Shown: one piece after another, positions 8,994 to 16,926 of the stretch
How positions within the stretch are numbered: position 1 is the first letter of the stretch
Layout of the letters: the number at the start of each line of letters is the position of its first letter
Source: Leifsonia williamsii
Lineage (GTDB): Bacteria > Actinomycetota > Actinomycetes > Actinomycetales > Microbacteriaceae
Direction: 5' to 3'
NCBI RefSeq assembly: GCF_030433685.1
Contig: NZ_JAROCF010000001.1
Location: forward strand, 186,001-250,000
Length of the DNA: 64,000 nucleotides
Notes under the pieces: model-generated
Databases searched by the model: none
What the model saw: the letters and a program-made list of their open reading frames with translations, nothing else
Told to the model about the DNA's origin: nothing
Made by a program: the position numbers and the translations under genes

Positions 8994-9036
8994 CTAATGG
9001 TTTTGTTCCCGATAATCCATTAGATACGCGTAGACT
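8994..9036. promoter_or_regulatory. Divergent promoter with inverted repeat, leaderless -10 for the CGNR gene
   Basis: CTAATGG (8994-9000) and CCATTAG (9017-9023) form 7-bp arms around a 16-nt AT-rich centre, a likely operator. TAGACT at 9031-9036 lies 6 nt before ATG 9043, so the rightward transcript should be leaderless. Confidence 0.6.
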
Positions 9037-9042
9037 GACCGC

Positions 9043-9615
9043 ATGGCCTCCTTCACCCTGCTGGGCGAGCCGCTCGCGATCGACCTCGTCAACACGCTCA
9101 AGACGGCGCACACCCCCGCGCTCGACCAACTCGACGCCGACGGTGCGGTGGAGGCGTTCTGGGCGTTCGAGGCGACGCGCGGCACCGCGCAGGGCGAGCC
9201 TCCCCTCGCTCCCCTGGAGGCGGAGGAGACCCGCGGACTGCGCGCACTGGCGGGCCGCATGCTGGCGGCGATACGCGCTGGAGAGGCGCCCGACGCGGCC
9301 GACCTCGCCGAGGCGAACCGCCTGCTCGCTGCGGCGCCGACGCGGGTGGAGCTCGTAGCCGGCGACACCGGCCTCGCGGCACGCACCCCATCACCCGCCG
9401 ACGGCACGGTCGACGGGACGCGCGCCGCGGTGCTCCGCTCGCTCCTCGACGCCGCCGACGCGGCCAGAGCCGGGCGTCTGCGGGCGTGCGCGGCCGACGA
9501 CTGCGATCAGCTGTTCGTCGCCACCAACGCCAAGCGGCGCTGGTGCACGCCGGAGGGGTGCGGCAACCGCGCCCGGGTCGCGCGATTCGCGGCGAGGGCG
9601 CGCGTCAGCGCGTGA
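9043..9615 (+). CDS. ABATE/CGNR zinc-finger regulator
   Basis: A 190-residue protein with an N-terminal ABATE domain (LGEPLAIDLVNTLKT) and a C-terminal CGNR finger: CAADDCDQLFVATNAKRRWC, then CGNRARV. These proteins are thought to be stress or metabolite-responsive DNA binders. It faces the TDT transporter, which is the natural regulatory target. Its stop lies only 6 bp from the stop of the converging potassium transporter gene. Confidence 0.85.
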   Translation: MASFTLLGEPLAIDLVNTLKTAHTPALDQLDADGAVEAFWAFEATRGTAQGEPPLAPLEAEETRGLRALAGRMLAAIRAGEAPDAADLAEANRLLAAAPTRVELVAGDTGLAARTPSPADGTVDGTRAAVLRSLLDAADAARAGRLRACAADDCDQLFVATNAKRRWCTPEGCGNRARVARFAARARVSA

Positions 9616-9621
9616 GCGGGT

Positions 9622-11796
9622 TCAACGCTTCACCCGCTGCTTGCCCGCCGCCGGAGTGACCGCAGGCGTCTCCGCGGGCGGAGCAGCGGGAGGCGTCACC
9701 GGCGCCGTCGAGCCGGCCCCGCCCTCCTGCTCCCCCACGCCGAACGGCACCGAGTGGATGTGGATGCGCGCGTGCGGCTTCGACGCCGGCACCAGCGGCC
9801 GCCGGGCGACCGGGCGCACCGGCTCGCCGCGGCGGTCCTGACCGGGCAGCGGGCGGGAGCGACGGCCGTAGATCAGCGACGACGAGTCGAGCAGCCACGG
9901 CACCAGCGCGACCGTCACGCCGTGCACGAGCATCAGCTGCTTGCTGATCCGGCGGGCGCGGTGGTTGTGCAGCAGCGACTCCCACCAGTGGCCGACGATG
10001 TACTGCGGCAGGTACACGGTCACGACCTCGGAACCGTGCTCCTCGCGCCGGTGCTTGATGTATTTGACAAGCGGGAGGCCGAACTCGCGGTACGGCGACT
10101 CGATGATCGTGAGCGGAACGTGGATGTTCTGCTCGATCCACTGCCGCTGCAGCTTCTGCGTCGCCTCTTCGTCGATGGAGACGTGCACGGCCTCGATGGA
10201 GTCGTGCCGGGCGGCGATCGCGTAGTCGAGCGCCTTCAGGGCGGGCTTCTGCATCTTGCCGATCAGGACCACGGCGTGGTCGCCGACGCTGCCGAAGGTG
10301 GTGACCGGGTCGACCTCCACCTCCTTCTCGACATCGCGGTAGTACCGGTTCACGCCGAGCATCAGGAACCACAGGATCGGCATGAACAGGAACACGAGCC
10401 AGGCGCCGTGCGTGAACTTGGTGATGGTCACGACGACGAGCACGATCGCGGTCAGGCAGGCGCCGAACGCGTTGATGCAGAGCGACCGCACGATGCTCGT
10501 GCGCTCGCGGCCCGTCTGCCCACCGGAGCGCAGCAGCGTGATCCAGTGCTTCACCATCCCGGACTGGCCGAGGGTGAACGAGACGAAGACGCCGATGATG
10601 TAGAGCTGGATCAGGTGCGTCAGGTTCGCCTGGTACACGAGCAGCAGCGCGATGGCGGCGAGCGCCAGCAGGATCATGCCGTTCGAGTACACCAGCCGGT
10701 CGCCGCGCGTGTTGAGCGCCTTGGGGGCGTAGGAGTCGCGAGCGAGCACCGAGCCGAGCAGCGGGAAGCCGTTGAAGGCGGTGTTCGCCGCCAGCAGCAG
10801 CACCACCGCGGTCGCGGCCTGGATCAGGAAGAAGAAGACGGTGTTGTTGCCGAAGGTCGCGGCCGCGATCTGCGCGATCAGGCTGCGCTGCGGCTCGGTC
10901 GCGCACTGCGCCCAGCCCTGCAGGTCGCACGGGTTCTCGGCGTAGTGCACGCCGCTGATCAGGGCGGTCGCGGTGAGGCCGGCGAACAGGACGATCGCGA
11001 TGCCGCCCATCATGCCGAGCGTGGCACGGGCGTTGCGGATCTTCGGGGTGCGGAACGCGGGGACGCCGTTGGCCACGGCCTCCACACCGGTGAGGGCGGA
11101 GCAGCCGCTCGAGAAGGCGCGCAGCAGCAGCAGCACGACCGCCGCCTGCGTGAGCCCGTCGGCGTGCACCTGGAACGACGCCGACTCGGCCACCGGCGCG
11201 TCGCCGAAGACGGTCCGGACGAGCGCCGTGATGATCATCACGAAGATGCTGCCGATGAAGATGTAGGTCGGCACGGCGAAGGCCTTGCTCGACTCGCGCA
11301 CGCCGCGCAGGTTCACCGCGGCGATGATGACGACGCAGAGGATGGCGAGCTCCACCCGCCAGGCCGAGAGGAACGGCAGCGCCGAGATGATGTTGTCGAC
11401 GCCGGAGGCGACCGACACGGCCACCGTCAGCACGTAGTCGACGAGCAGCGCGGAGGCGACCACCAGGCCGGCCTTCTCGCCGAGGTTCTTGTGCGCGACC
11501 TCGTAGTCGCCGCCACCGGAGGGGTACGCCTTCACCAGCTGGCGATAGCTCAGCACGACCGTGATCAGGAGCACGACGACGGCCGCCGCCACCCAGGGCG
11601 CGAAGCTCAGGAACGCGAGTCCGCCGAGCAGCAGGATCATCAGCAGCTCCTGCGGCGCATACGCCACGGAGGAGAGCGCGTCCGACGCGAAGATGGGTAG
11701 GGCGAGGTGCTTCGGGAGCAGCTGTCCTTCGAGCTTCTCGCTCGGCAGCGGGTCACCGATCAGCCAGCGCTTGGGGGACTTCCCCTCGATTGTCAC
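9622..11796 (-). CDS. kimA: KimA-like APC-superfamily potassium importer
   Basis: A 724-residue membrane protein with 12 predicted helices and a cytosolic C-terminal domain. From memory it strongly resembles Bacillus KimA (YdaO), a proton-coupled potassium importer: ASDALSSVAYAPQELL, LSYRQLVKAYPSGGGDYEVA, LVDYVLTVAVSVASG, LRAFSSGCSALTGVEA and the USP-like tail HVSIDEEATQKLQRQWIEQN. The GTG start at 11796 is chosen because a good promoter places the transcript start at or next to it; a longer version would overlap the promoter. The last 80 residues are Pro/Ala/Arg-rich and unlike Bacillus. Such proteins are often annotated only as amino-acid permeases. Confidence 0.82.
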   Translation of the reverse strand: MTIEGKSPKRWLIGDPLPSEKLEGQLLPKHLALPIFASDALSSVAYAPQELLMILLLGGLAFLSFAPWVAAAVVVLLITVVLSYRQLVKAYPSGGGDYEVAHKNLGEKAGLVVASALLVDYVLTVAVSVASGVDNIISALPFLSAWRVELAILCVVIIAAVNLRGVRESSKAFAVPTYIFIGSIFVMIITALVRTVFGDAPVAESASFQVHADGLTQAAVVLLLLRAFSSGCSALTGVEAVANGVPAFRTPKIRNARATLGMMGGIAIVLFAGLTATALISGVHYAENPCDLQGWAQCATEPQRSLIAQIAAATFGNNTVFFFLIQAATAVVLLLAANTAFNGFPLLGSVLARDSYAPKALNTRGDRLVYSNGMILLALAAIALLLVYQANLTHLIQLYIIGVFVSFTLGQSGMVKHWITLLRSGGQTGRERTSIVRSLCINAFGACLTAIVLVVVTITKFTHGAWLVFLFMPILWFLMLGVNRYYRDVEKEVEVDPVTTFGSVGDHAVVLIGKMQKPALKALDYAIAARHDSIEAVHVSIDEEATQKLQRQWIEQNIHVPLTIIESPYREFGLPLVKYIKHRREEHGSEVVTVYLPQYIVGHWWESLLHNHRARRISKQLMLVHGVTVALVPWLLDSSSLIYGRRSRPLPGQDRRGEPVRPVARRPLVPASKPHARIHIHSVPFGVGEQEGGAGSTAPVTPPAAPPAETPAVTPAAGKQRVKR

Positions 11797-11804
11797 GAGA
11801 TGCG

Positions 11805-11832
11805 AGCATACGCGCCGGGAATACGCTGTCAA
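11805..11832 (-). promoter_or_regulatory. Consensus promoter of the KimA-like gene, leaderless
   Basis: TTGACA (11832-11827), 16-bp spacer and TATGCT (11810-11805) on the minus strand; GTG follows 8 nt later. There is no room for a riboswitch. Confidence 0.75.
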
Positions 11833-11890
11833 GTCGGCGCGGCGTCGCCGCAGAACCGTGCGGGTCTGCAAAGACTTGACCCCGCGCAGC

Positions 11891-11935
11891 CGCCTGCCCG
11901 GCCGCCGCGGAATCGCGCGGCGGCGCGAGCAGGCG
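11891..11935 (-). terminator. Hairpin downstream of the padR operon
   Basis: The inner stem GCCGCCGCG/CGCGGCGGC closes a 6-nt loop (11901-11924); the outer stem is CGCCTG/CAGGCG. It sits between the padR stop and the next promoter on the same strand. No U-run is present. Confidence 0.5.
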
Positions 11936-12011
11936 CGGCCTCACTGGGAGCCGGATGAGCATGAGCCGAGAGTTGCTGCGAGTGTCTGGAAAGCCGTTCC
12001 GACCGGCGGAT

Positions 12012-12641
12012 TCATGACCGGCCGAGCGCCTGCAGCACCGCGCGCTTCGCCCGGGTGAGCTCGTCCTTCAGCAGCGTCACGACCTCGTCGGGCACCGTGC
12101 CCCGGGACGCCTGGAGGCGGAACTCCGTGCGCAGTTGCTGGCGGAAGTCGTTCAGCAGGGCGTCGGCCTCGCGGGCGGCCGCGCTGGCCGCCGACCGGAC
12201 GTCACGAGCGGCGTCCTTGCGCTCCTGGCGCGGGTCGACGCGTTCGCCGCCGCGCCGCGCCTCCTGGGCGGCGGAGGCGAGCTCCGCGCGCAGAGCACGC
12301 ATGGCGCCGTCGACGCCGGAGCGGACCTCGTCGGCGAGGCGGCGGACCGAGTCCGTCAGCTCGTCCTCGATCGCGTCGAGGTCCGAGCGGCGGGCGGCCA
12401 GCTCGGCCCTCCCGGCGTCGGTGATGGCGTAGACCGTCTTGCGGCCGTCCGCGGTCTTGGTGACGAGCCCCTCCTCCTCCAGCTTCGCCAGCCGGGGGTA
12501 GATGGTGCCGGCGCTCGGGCTGTATGTGCCGCCGAAGCGGTCCCCGAGCGCCTGGATCAGCTCGTAGCCGTGCCGCGGCCGCTCGTCGAGCAGGCTGAGC
12601 AGGTACAGCCGGAGGCTGCCGTGCGAGAAGACGGGGGTCAC
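12012..12641 (-). CDS. PadR-family transcriptional repressor
   Basis: A 209-residue protein. The PadR winged helix is at residues 1-85 (GSLRLYLLSLLDERPRHGYELIQALGDRFGGTYSPSAGTIYPRL), followed by a long charged helical tail. The GTG start overlaps the stop of the preceding DUF4097 gene (GTGA), with GAGGGGG upstream, so the two genes are translated together. The paired CGATATATCG sites in front of the operon point to autorepression. Confidence 0.9.
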   Translation of the reverse strand: MTPVFSHGSLRLYLLSLLDERPRHGYELIQALGDRFGGTYSPSAGTIYPRLAKLEEEGLVTKTADGRKTVYAITDAGRAELAARRSDLDAIEDELTDSVRRLADEVRSGVDGAMRALRAELASAAQEARRGGERVDPRQERKDAARDVRSAASAAAREADALLNDFRQQLRTEFRLQASRGTVPDEVVTLLKDELTRAKRAVLQALGRS

Positions 12642-13471
12642 GCCGTCGCCCCCTCGCTGCGGGCGTCCGAGGCGCTGCGCAGCACGGCCACGTCGCCCGA
12701 GACGGAGTTGACGCTGACCTCGACCCACGAGCCGTCGAGCGAGCCGGAGGTGCCGGTGTAGCCCTTGCCCGCGTGGCCGACGACGGTGATGTTGTCGAGC
12801 TGCACCTTGCCGGACACCGTGTTGACGCGGTACCGCGCGCCGAGGGCCTCCGGGAGGCGGATGGTGGAGTCGCCCGAGACCGTGTTGATCTGGATCTCGT
12901 CCGGCGTGCCGGAGATGTCGACCATCACGTCGGACGAGACGCCGTCGACCGAGAACCGGCGGATGGCGCCGGTGGCCGTGACGTCGCCCGAGACGGTGTG
13001 CGCGACGATGCGGCCGGTGTGGTCGCGCGCCGAGAGCTCACCGTTGACGGAGTTGAGCTCGATGTCGCCGGTGAGGCCGTCGACGACGACGTCGCCCGAG
13101 ACGGTGCTGAGGCGTGCGTCGGTCGCCAGCCCCGAGATGAGGGCGGAGGCGGAGACGACCCCGAACTTCAGGGCGACGTCACGCGGGACGAGCACGCTGA
13201 TGTCGGCCTTGGCGCTCGACCGCATCGAGGAGAACACCTCGATGAAGTTGTCCCAGCGCAGCTGCGGGTGGTCGATCTCCAGCCGGTCGCCGTCGATGGT
13301 GATCTTGAGGTCGCGGCCCTGGACCGAGTGGACCTCGACCCGCGCGCCCGGCTCGTCGTGCCCGATGACGTCGATCTGGCCGCCGAGGAGGCCGACCTTG
13401 AGCGTGCGGACGACCTCCACGTCGATGGTGCGGCTCTCGCCCGGCTGGACCAGCCACTTCTCCTGTGCCAT
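12638..13471 (-). CDS. DUF4097-family beta-strand-repeat protein
   Basis: A 277-residue protein with no signal peptide or membrane helix. Most of it is a series of short beta repeats carrying the recurring phrase VSGDV, typical of DUF4097/DUF4098 putative adhesin-fold proteins. ATG 13471 follows GGGAGAG. First gene of an operon with padR, a pairing often seen in actinobacteria. The biochemical role is unknown. Confidence 0.85.
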   Translation of the reverse strand: MAQEKWLVQPGESRTIDVEVVRTLKVGLLGGQIDVIGHDEPGARVEVHSVQGRDLKITIDGDRLEIDHPQLRWDNFIEVFSSMRSSAKADISVLVPRDVALKFGVVSASALISGLATDARLSTVSGDVVVDGLTGDIELNSVNGELSARDHTGRIVAHTVSGDVTATGAIRRFSVDGVSSDVMVDISGTPDEIQINTVSGDSTIRLPEALGARYRVNTVSGKVQLDNITVVGHAGKGYTGTSGSLDGSWVEVSVNSVSGDVAVLRSASDARSEGATA

Positions 13472-13508
13472 TGCTTCTCTCCCTGTGTCGGTGGTTTGTT
13501 CGGTGACT

Positions 13509-13550
13509 CGCGATATATCGCGATGTTGACAAAAGTCACGATATATCGCG
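13509..13550. promoter_or_regulatory. Two CGATATATCG palindromes, probable PadR operators
   Basis: CGCGATATATCGCG (13509-13522) is a perfect palindrome; CACGATATATCGCG (13537-13550) differs at one position. The centres are 28 bp apart, within the DUF4097-padR promoter and about 40 bp before the first start codon. Confidence 0.7.
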
Positions 13551-13629
13551 TTGCCGGGTCGGGGCAAGCGTCCGCGGGAGATCTCAGGGTGCGCTCAGGG
13601 TTCCCCCCGAGCGGCGGCGTGCGGGCGGG

Positions 13630-14211
13630 TCAGCGCCGCAGCCAGGGCTGCAGCACCCGCGTGACGAAGGGGAGAAGGAGGTACGTCATCGTCGGCGTGA
13701 GGCACAGCGTCGTGATCAGCACGGTGGCGAGCGGCCACAACGCGTGCCACCCCGGGATCAGCCAGCCGGTCAGGTACGTGAAGGCGAGCGAGAGCGGGAA
13801 GAACCCCAGCCAGATCGTCACCGCCTGCTTCCACCGCGGCGGTGCGGCGGGCGCACCGGGCTGCGGCTCGTCGAACCAGCCCTCGATGCCGGTGCGCCGC
13901 TCCACCCGTGACACCTCGACCAGCTCGCGGCCCTCGTACAGCCAGTCCGCGCGGTCGTCGGAGGCCTCCCACGCCTCCAGCGCCTCCGCGTCGGCGAAGC
14001 GGTACAGCATGTGCCACTCGTCGGAGTGCGCGTTGGCGCGCACCCAGCCGGAGCCGAGGAAGCCCTCGTACCGGTTCGCGAGGTTCACGCCGGCCTGCAC
14101 CCAGCGGGTGACCTCCGGCAGGCGGGTGCCGTCGACGCGGCGGGTGATGGAGACGGTGATCGGGACGCGGAGCGCTCGTGGCGCCTCCTGGAGCGGCTCT
14201 TGTGGAGTCAT
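13630..14211 (-). CDS. Membrane-tethered antibiotic-biosynthesis-monooxygenase-like protein
   Basis: A 193-residue protein. Residues 15-110 resemble the ABM ferredoxin-like domain (GFLGSGWVRANAHSDEWHMLYRFADAEALEAWEAS). Two hydrophobic helices follow (about 128-150 and 160-180), with basic ends. This ABM-plus-two-helices layout is a known conserved type of unproven function, perhaps a small-molecule oxygenase at the membrane. The ribosome site GGAGG lies only 1 nt from ATG 14211, so a slightly later start is possible. Confidence 0.7.
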   Translation of the reverse strand: MTPQEPLQEAPRALRVPITVSITRRVDGTRLPEVTRWVQAGVNLANRYEGFLGSGWVRANAHSDEWHMLYRFADAEALEAWEASDDRADWLYEGRELVEVSRVERRTGIEGWFDEPQPGAPAAPPRWKQAVTIWLGFFPLSLAFTYLTGWLIPGWHALWPLATVLITTLCLTPTMTYLLLPFVTRVLQPWLRR

Positions 14212-14264
14212 GCCTCCATTGTCGGCGGCGCGCGTTTCGCCGGTGTTTCGCGCCCGCCCGGACG

Positions 14265-15320
14265 TCAGTTCGGGGAGACGAGGGCGTCGCCGGAGCGGAC
14301 GACCAGCCGCGGCGCGATCAGGCGGTGGCGGGGGTCCTCGACCGGGGCGTCGGTGTCGACGCGACCGCCGTGCGCTCCGGTCAGCAGCTCGAGCACGCCC
14401 GCCGCCACCTCGTCCAGCGGCTGCTCGACGCTCGAGAACCCGAGCGAAGCCGCGATCGGGGTGTTGTCGTAGCCGACGATCGGGATGCTGCGGCCGACGA
14501 CCGTGAGCGCGCCGAGCGCGAGGGAGTCGGAGGCGCAGACCAGGGCGTCCAGACCGCCTCCAGCAGCCGCCGCCTCCAGCAGCCGCCGCATCGCCTCCGC
14601 GCCGGACGGCACCATGTCCTCGGAGGCGGCCTCGAGCGACGCGAGCCCGGCCTCTGGAACGGTCCCGGCCTCCCGCATGGCCTCGAGCCAGCCGAGCCGG
14701 CGGTCGTCGCCGGTGCCAGAGCCCGCGGGCCAGCCCAGGTAGCCGACGCGGCGCGCCCCGAGCCCGAGCACGTGCCGGGTCGCGTCGCGCAGGCCGGAGC
14801 GGCCGTCCACATCCACCCAGAGGTGCTGCGGGTCGGTCATGTCGTCGATGCCCCACGGGCGGCCGAAGGTCACGAAGGAGCGGCCGTGGTCGATCAGCCA
14901 CTGCGTGCGCGGGTCGCCCACGAACGTGGAGGTGAGCACGAAGCCGTCGACATCGGCCGCGTCCGACAGCCGGCGGAACTGCTCGATCTCGTCGTCGGGG
15001 TCGTCGGCGGTGAAGAGGAGCACGCGCAGTCCCTGCCGGTCCGCCCGCTCGGTGAGGGCGTGGAGGAACCGGTCGAGGATGCTGCCCGAGATGCCGTCCT
15101 GCGTGGTCGGGTCGAGCCGGATGCCGATGGTCGAGCTCTTCTGCGTGCGCAGGCGGCGTGCGGAGGCGTGCGGCCGGTAGCCGAGCACGCGGATCGCGTC
15201 CTCGACGCGCTCGCGAGTGGCGGGGCGGACGAGCTCCGGCGCGTTGAGGACGTTGGAGACGGTCTGGCGCGAGACGCCGGCGATGTCGGCGACATCGCTC
15301 ACCGTGGGCTGCGCTCCCAT
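14265..15320 (-). CDS. LacI-family repressor of the adjacent carbohydrate operon
   Basis: A 351-residue protein: LacI helix-turn-helix (VSDVADIAGVSRQTVSNVLN, residues 7-26) and a periplasmic-binding-protein-like sugar domain. ATG 15320 has AGGAGG 4 nt upstream and is preferred to a GTG seven codons earlier. It is divergent from the sugar importer operon, and two matching LacI operators lie in the gap. The inducer is probably the imported oligosaccharide or a product. Confidence 0.92.
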   Translation of the reverse strand: MGAQPTVSDVADIAGVSRQTVSNVLNAPELVRPATRERVEDAIRVLGYRPHASARRLRTQKSSTIGIRLDPTTQDGISGSILDRFLHALTERADRQGLRVLLFTADDPDDEIEQFRRLSDAADVDGFVLTSTFVGDPRTQWLIDHGRSFVTFGRPWGIDDMTDPQHLWVDVDGRSGLRDATRHVLGLGARRVGYLGWPAGSGTGDDRRLGWLEAMREAGTVPEAGLASLEAASEDMVPSGAEAMRRLLEAAAAGGGLDALVCASDSLALGALTVVGRSIPIVGYDNTPIAASLGFSSVEQPLDEVAAGVLELLTGAHGGRVDTDAPVEDPRHRLIAPRLVVRSGDALVSPN

Positions 15321-15365
15321 GCGGCCTCCTCCCGTCTTCACTCTGTTGAGACCCTAGCGGTCGGG

Positions 15366-15457
15366 TTGACACCCTCGGAACACGATGGTTATGGTGTGAC
15401 CACTCCCGTTTGATCGTTCAAAGTGCAGGCTAGCACTGCATGATTTGATCGATCAAA
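15366..15457 (+). promoter_or_regulatory. Promoter and paired LacI operators of the carbohydrate operon
   Basis: TTGACA (15366-15371) and TATGGT (15390-15395) are spaced by 18 bp. Operator 1, TTTGATCGTTCAAA (15409-15422), has one mismatch; operator 2, TTTGATCGATCAAA (15444-15457), is perfect. The centres are 35 bp apart, downstream of the start point, which suits a roadblock by repressor. Confidence 0.8.
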
Positions 15458-15657
15458 CACCGTCACGGGAGACCAGTCAGGGCCAGAGGAGGTCGGATGC
15501 GCGCAGCGAAGCGAGGCGTCCCCGCACCCCTCTCCGCACTCGTCCCGCGTCTGTCCACAGCCGCCGCACTCCGGCCGGTTCTCCACGACTTCGCCCCCAG
15601 AGCCCGCGCGCGCTCGTAGCGCCGGGCACACTCACACCAAGGAGAAGGAACACCACC
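15458..15657 (+). other. Long 5' leader of the carbohydrate operon
   Basis: About 200 nt between operator 2 and the first start codon. An in-frame Arg/Ser/Pro-rich extension of the binding protein is open through it, but it lacks a ribosome site and would hide the lipoprotein signal. No riboswitch class is recognised. Confidence 0.4.
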
Positions 15658-16911
15658 ATGCACCGTCACATCCCCCGCTGGCTCGCAGGCGGCGCCGTCG
15701 CCGCTGCGGCCGCGCTCGCCCTCACCGCGTGCGGCTCCGGCTTCAACGGCGGCAGCAGCAGCGACGACTCGGGCAAGCTCACGTCGTCCGACAAGGCGCT
15801 GACCGTCATGATCGGCTCGTCCGGCGACGCCGAGACCGCCGCGGTCAAGAAGGCCGTCGGCGACTGGTCCAGCGACTCCGGCACCAAGGCCAGCGTCGTC
15901 GCGGCCACCGACCTCAACCAGCAGCTCTCGCAGGGCTTCGCGGCGAAGAAGCCGGCCGACGTCTTCTACCTGTCGACCGACGCGCTCGCGGGCTACGCCT
16001 CCAACGGCTCGCTCCTCGCCTACGGCGACCAGCTCAGCAACAAAGACGACTTCTACCCCAGCCTCGTCAAGTCCTTCACCTACGACGGCAAGTTCTACTG
16101 CGCCCCGAAGGACTTCTCGACCCTCCAGCTCGTGGTCAACACCGACCTGTGGAGCGCGGCCGGCCTGACCGACACCGACTACCCGAAGACCTGGGACGAC
16201 CTCCAGGCCGTCGCCAAGAAGCTCACCACCGGCAACCAGGTCGGCCTCGGCATCTCGGGCGAGTACGCCCGCGTCGGCGCCTTCATGGTCCAGGCCGGCG
16301 GCAACCTGATGAACGATGACAGCACGAAGGCCACCGCCGACAGCGACGCCAACGTGAAGGCGCTCGACTACGTGCAGCAGATGCTCAAGGGCGGCGAGCT
16401 GAAGTTCGCCAAGGATCTCGGCGCCGGCTGGGGCGGCGAGGCGTTCGGCAAGGGCTCGGCCGCGATGACCATCGAGGGCAACTGGATCACCGGCGGCCTC
16501 AAGGCCGACTTCCCGAACGTGAAGTACAAGATCGTCGAGCTCCCGAAGGGCCCGGCCGGCCAGGGCACGCTGCAGTTCACCAACTGCTGGGGCATCGCCG
16601 CCGACAGCCCCAACCAGGCCGCAGCGCTCAAGCTCGTCGAGAAGCTGACCAGCAAGAGCGACCAGCTCGCCTTCTCCGAGGCCTTCGGCCCGATGCCGTC
16701 GATCAAGTCGGCCGCCGACGAGTGGAAGTCCGCCAACCCCGAGCTGGTGCCGTTCCTCGATGCCGCCGACTACGCCAAGGGCGTCCCGACCGCCAAGGGC
16801 TCCGCCGACGTGGTGACCGACCTCAACAGCAAGCTGGAGTCGCTGGCCACCGGCGACCCGAAGTCGATCCTCGAGGCCACCCAGAAGAACCTCGAAACCC
16901 TGGTCAAGTAA
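15658..16911 (+). CDS. ABC sugar-binding lipoprotein (family 1 solute-binding protein)
   Basis: A 417-residue extracytoplasmic protein. The lipoprotein signal ends in LTAC with the lipidated Cys25; the mature part resembles maltose/oligosaccharide-binding proteins (AKKPADVFYLSTDALAGYA, AMTIEGNWITGGLKADFPNVKY). AAGGAGAAGG precedes ATG 15658. First gene of a five-gene operon with two permeases and a glucosidase-like enzyme, so the ligand is probably an alpha-glucoside or related oligosaccharide (inference). Confidence 0.93.
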   Translation: MHRHIPRWLAGGAVAAAAALALTACGSGFNGGSSSDDSGKLTSSDKALTVMIGSSGDAETAAVKKAVGDWSSDSGTKASVVAATDLNQQLSQGFAAKKPADVFYLSTDALAGYASNGSLLAYGDQLSNKDDFYPSLVKSFTYDGKFYCAPKDFSTLQLVVNTDLWSAAGLTDTDYPKTWDDLQAVAKKLTTGNQVGLGISGEYARVGAFMVQAGGNLMNDDSTKATADSDANVKALDYVQQMLKGGELKFAKDLGAGWGGEAFGKGSAAMTIEGNWITGGLKADFPNVKYKIVELPKGPAGQGTLQFTNCWGIAADSPNQAAALKLVEKLTSKSDQLAFSEAFGPMPSIKSAADEWKSANPELVPFLDAADYAKGVPTAKGSADVVTDLNSKLESLATGDPKSILEATQKNLETLVK

Positions 16912-16926
16912 GGGACAGTCAGCATC

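Noticed and set aside
11797..12011. A c-di-AMP (ydaO-type) riboswitch before the KimA-like gene.
   Set aside because: The promoter lies only 8 nt from the start codon, leaving no leader. The only structure in the gap is a terminator-like hairpin for the padR operon.
13630..15372. A 580-codon minus-strand frame that would fuse the monooxygenase-like gene to upstream sequence.
   Set aside because: The upstream 387 codons are an out-of-frame reading of the lacI gene; only the last 193 codons have domain resemblance.
15445..15657. N-terminal extension of the sugar-binding protein.
   Set aside because: The extension overlaps a LacI operator, lacks a ribosome site and would place the lipobox inside the protein.
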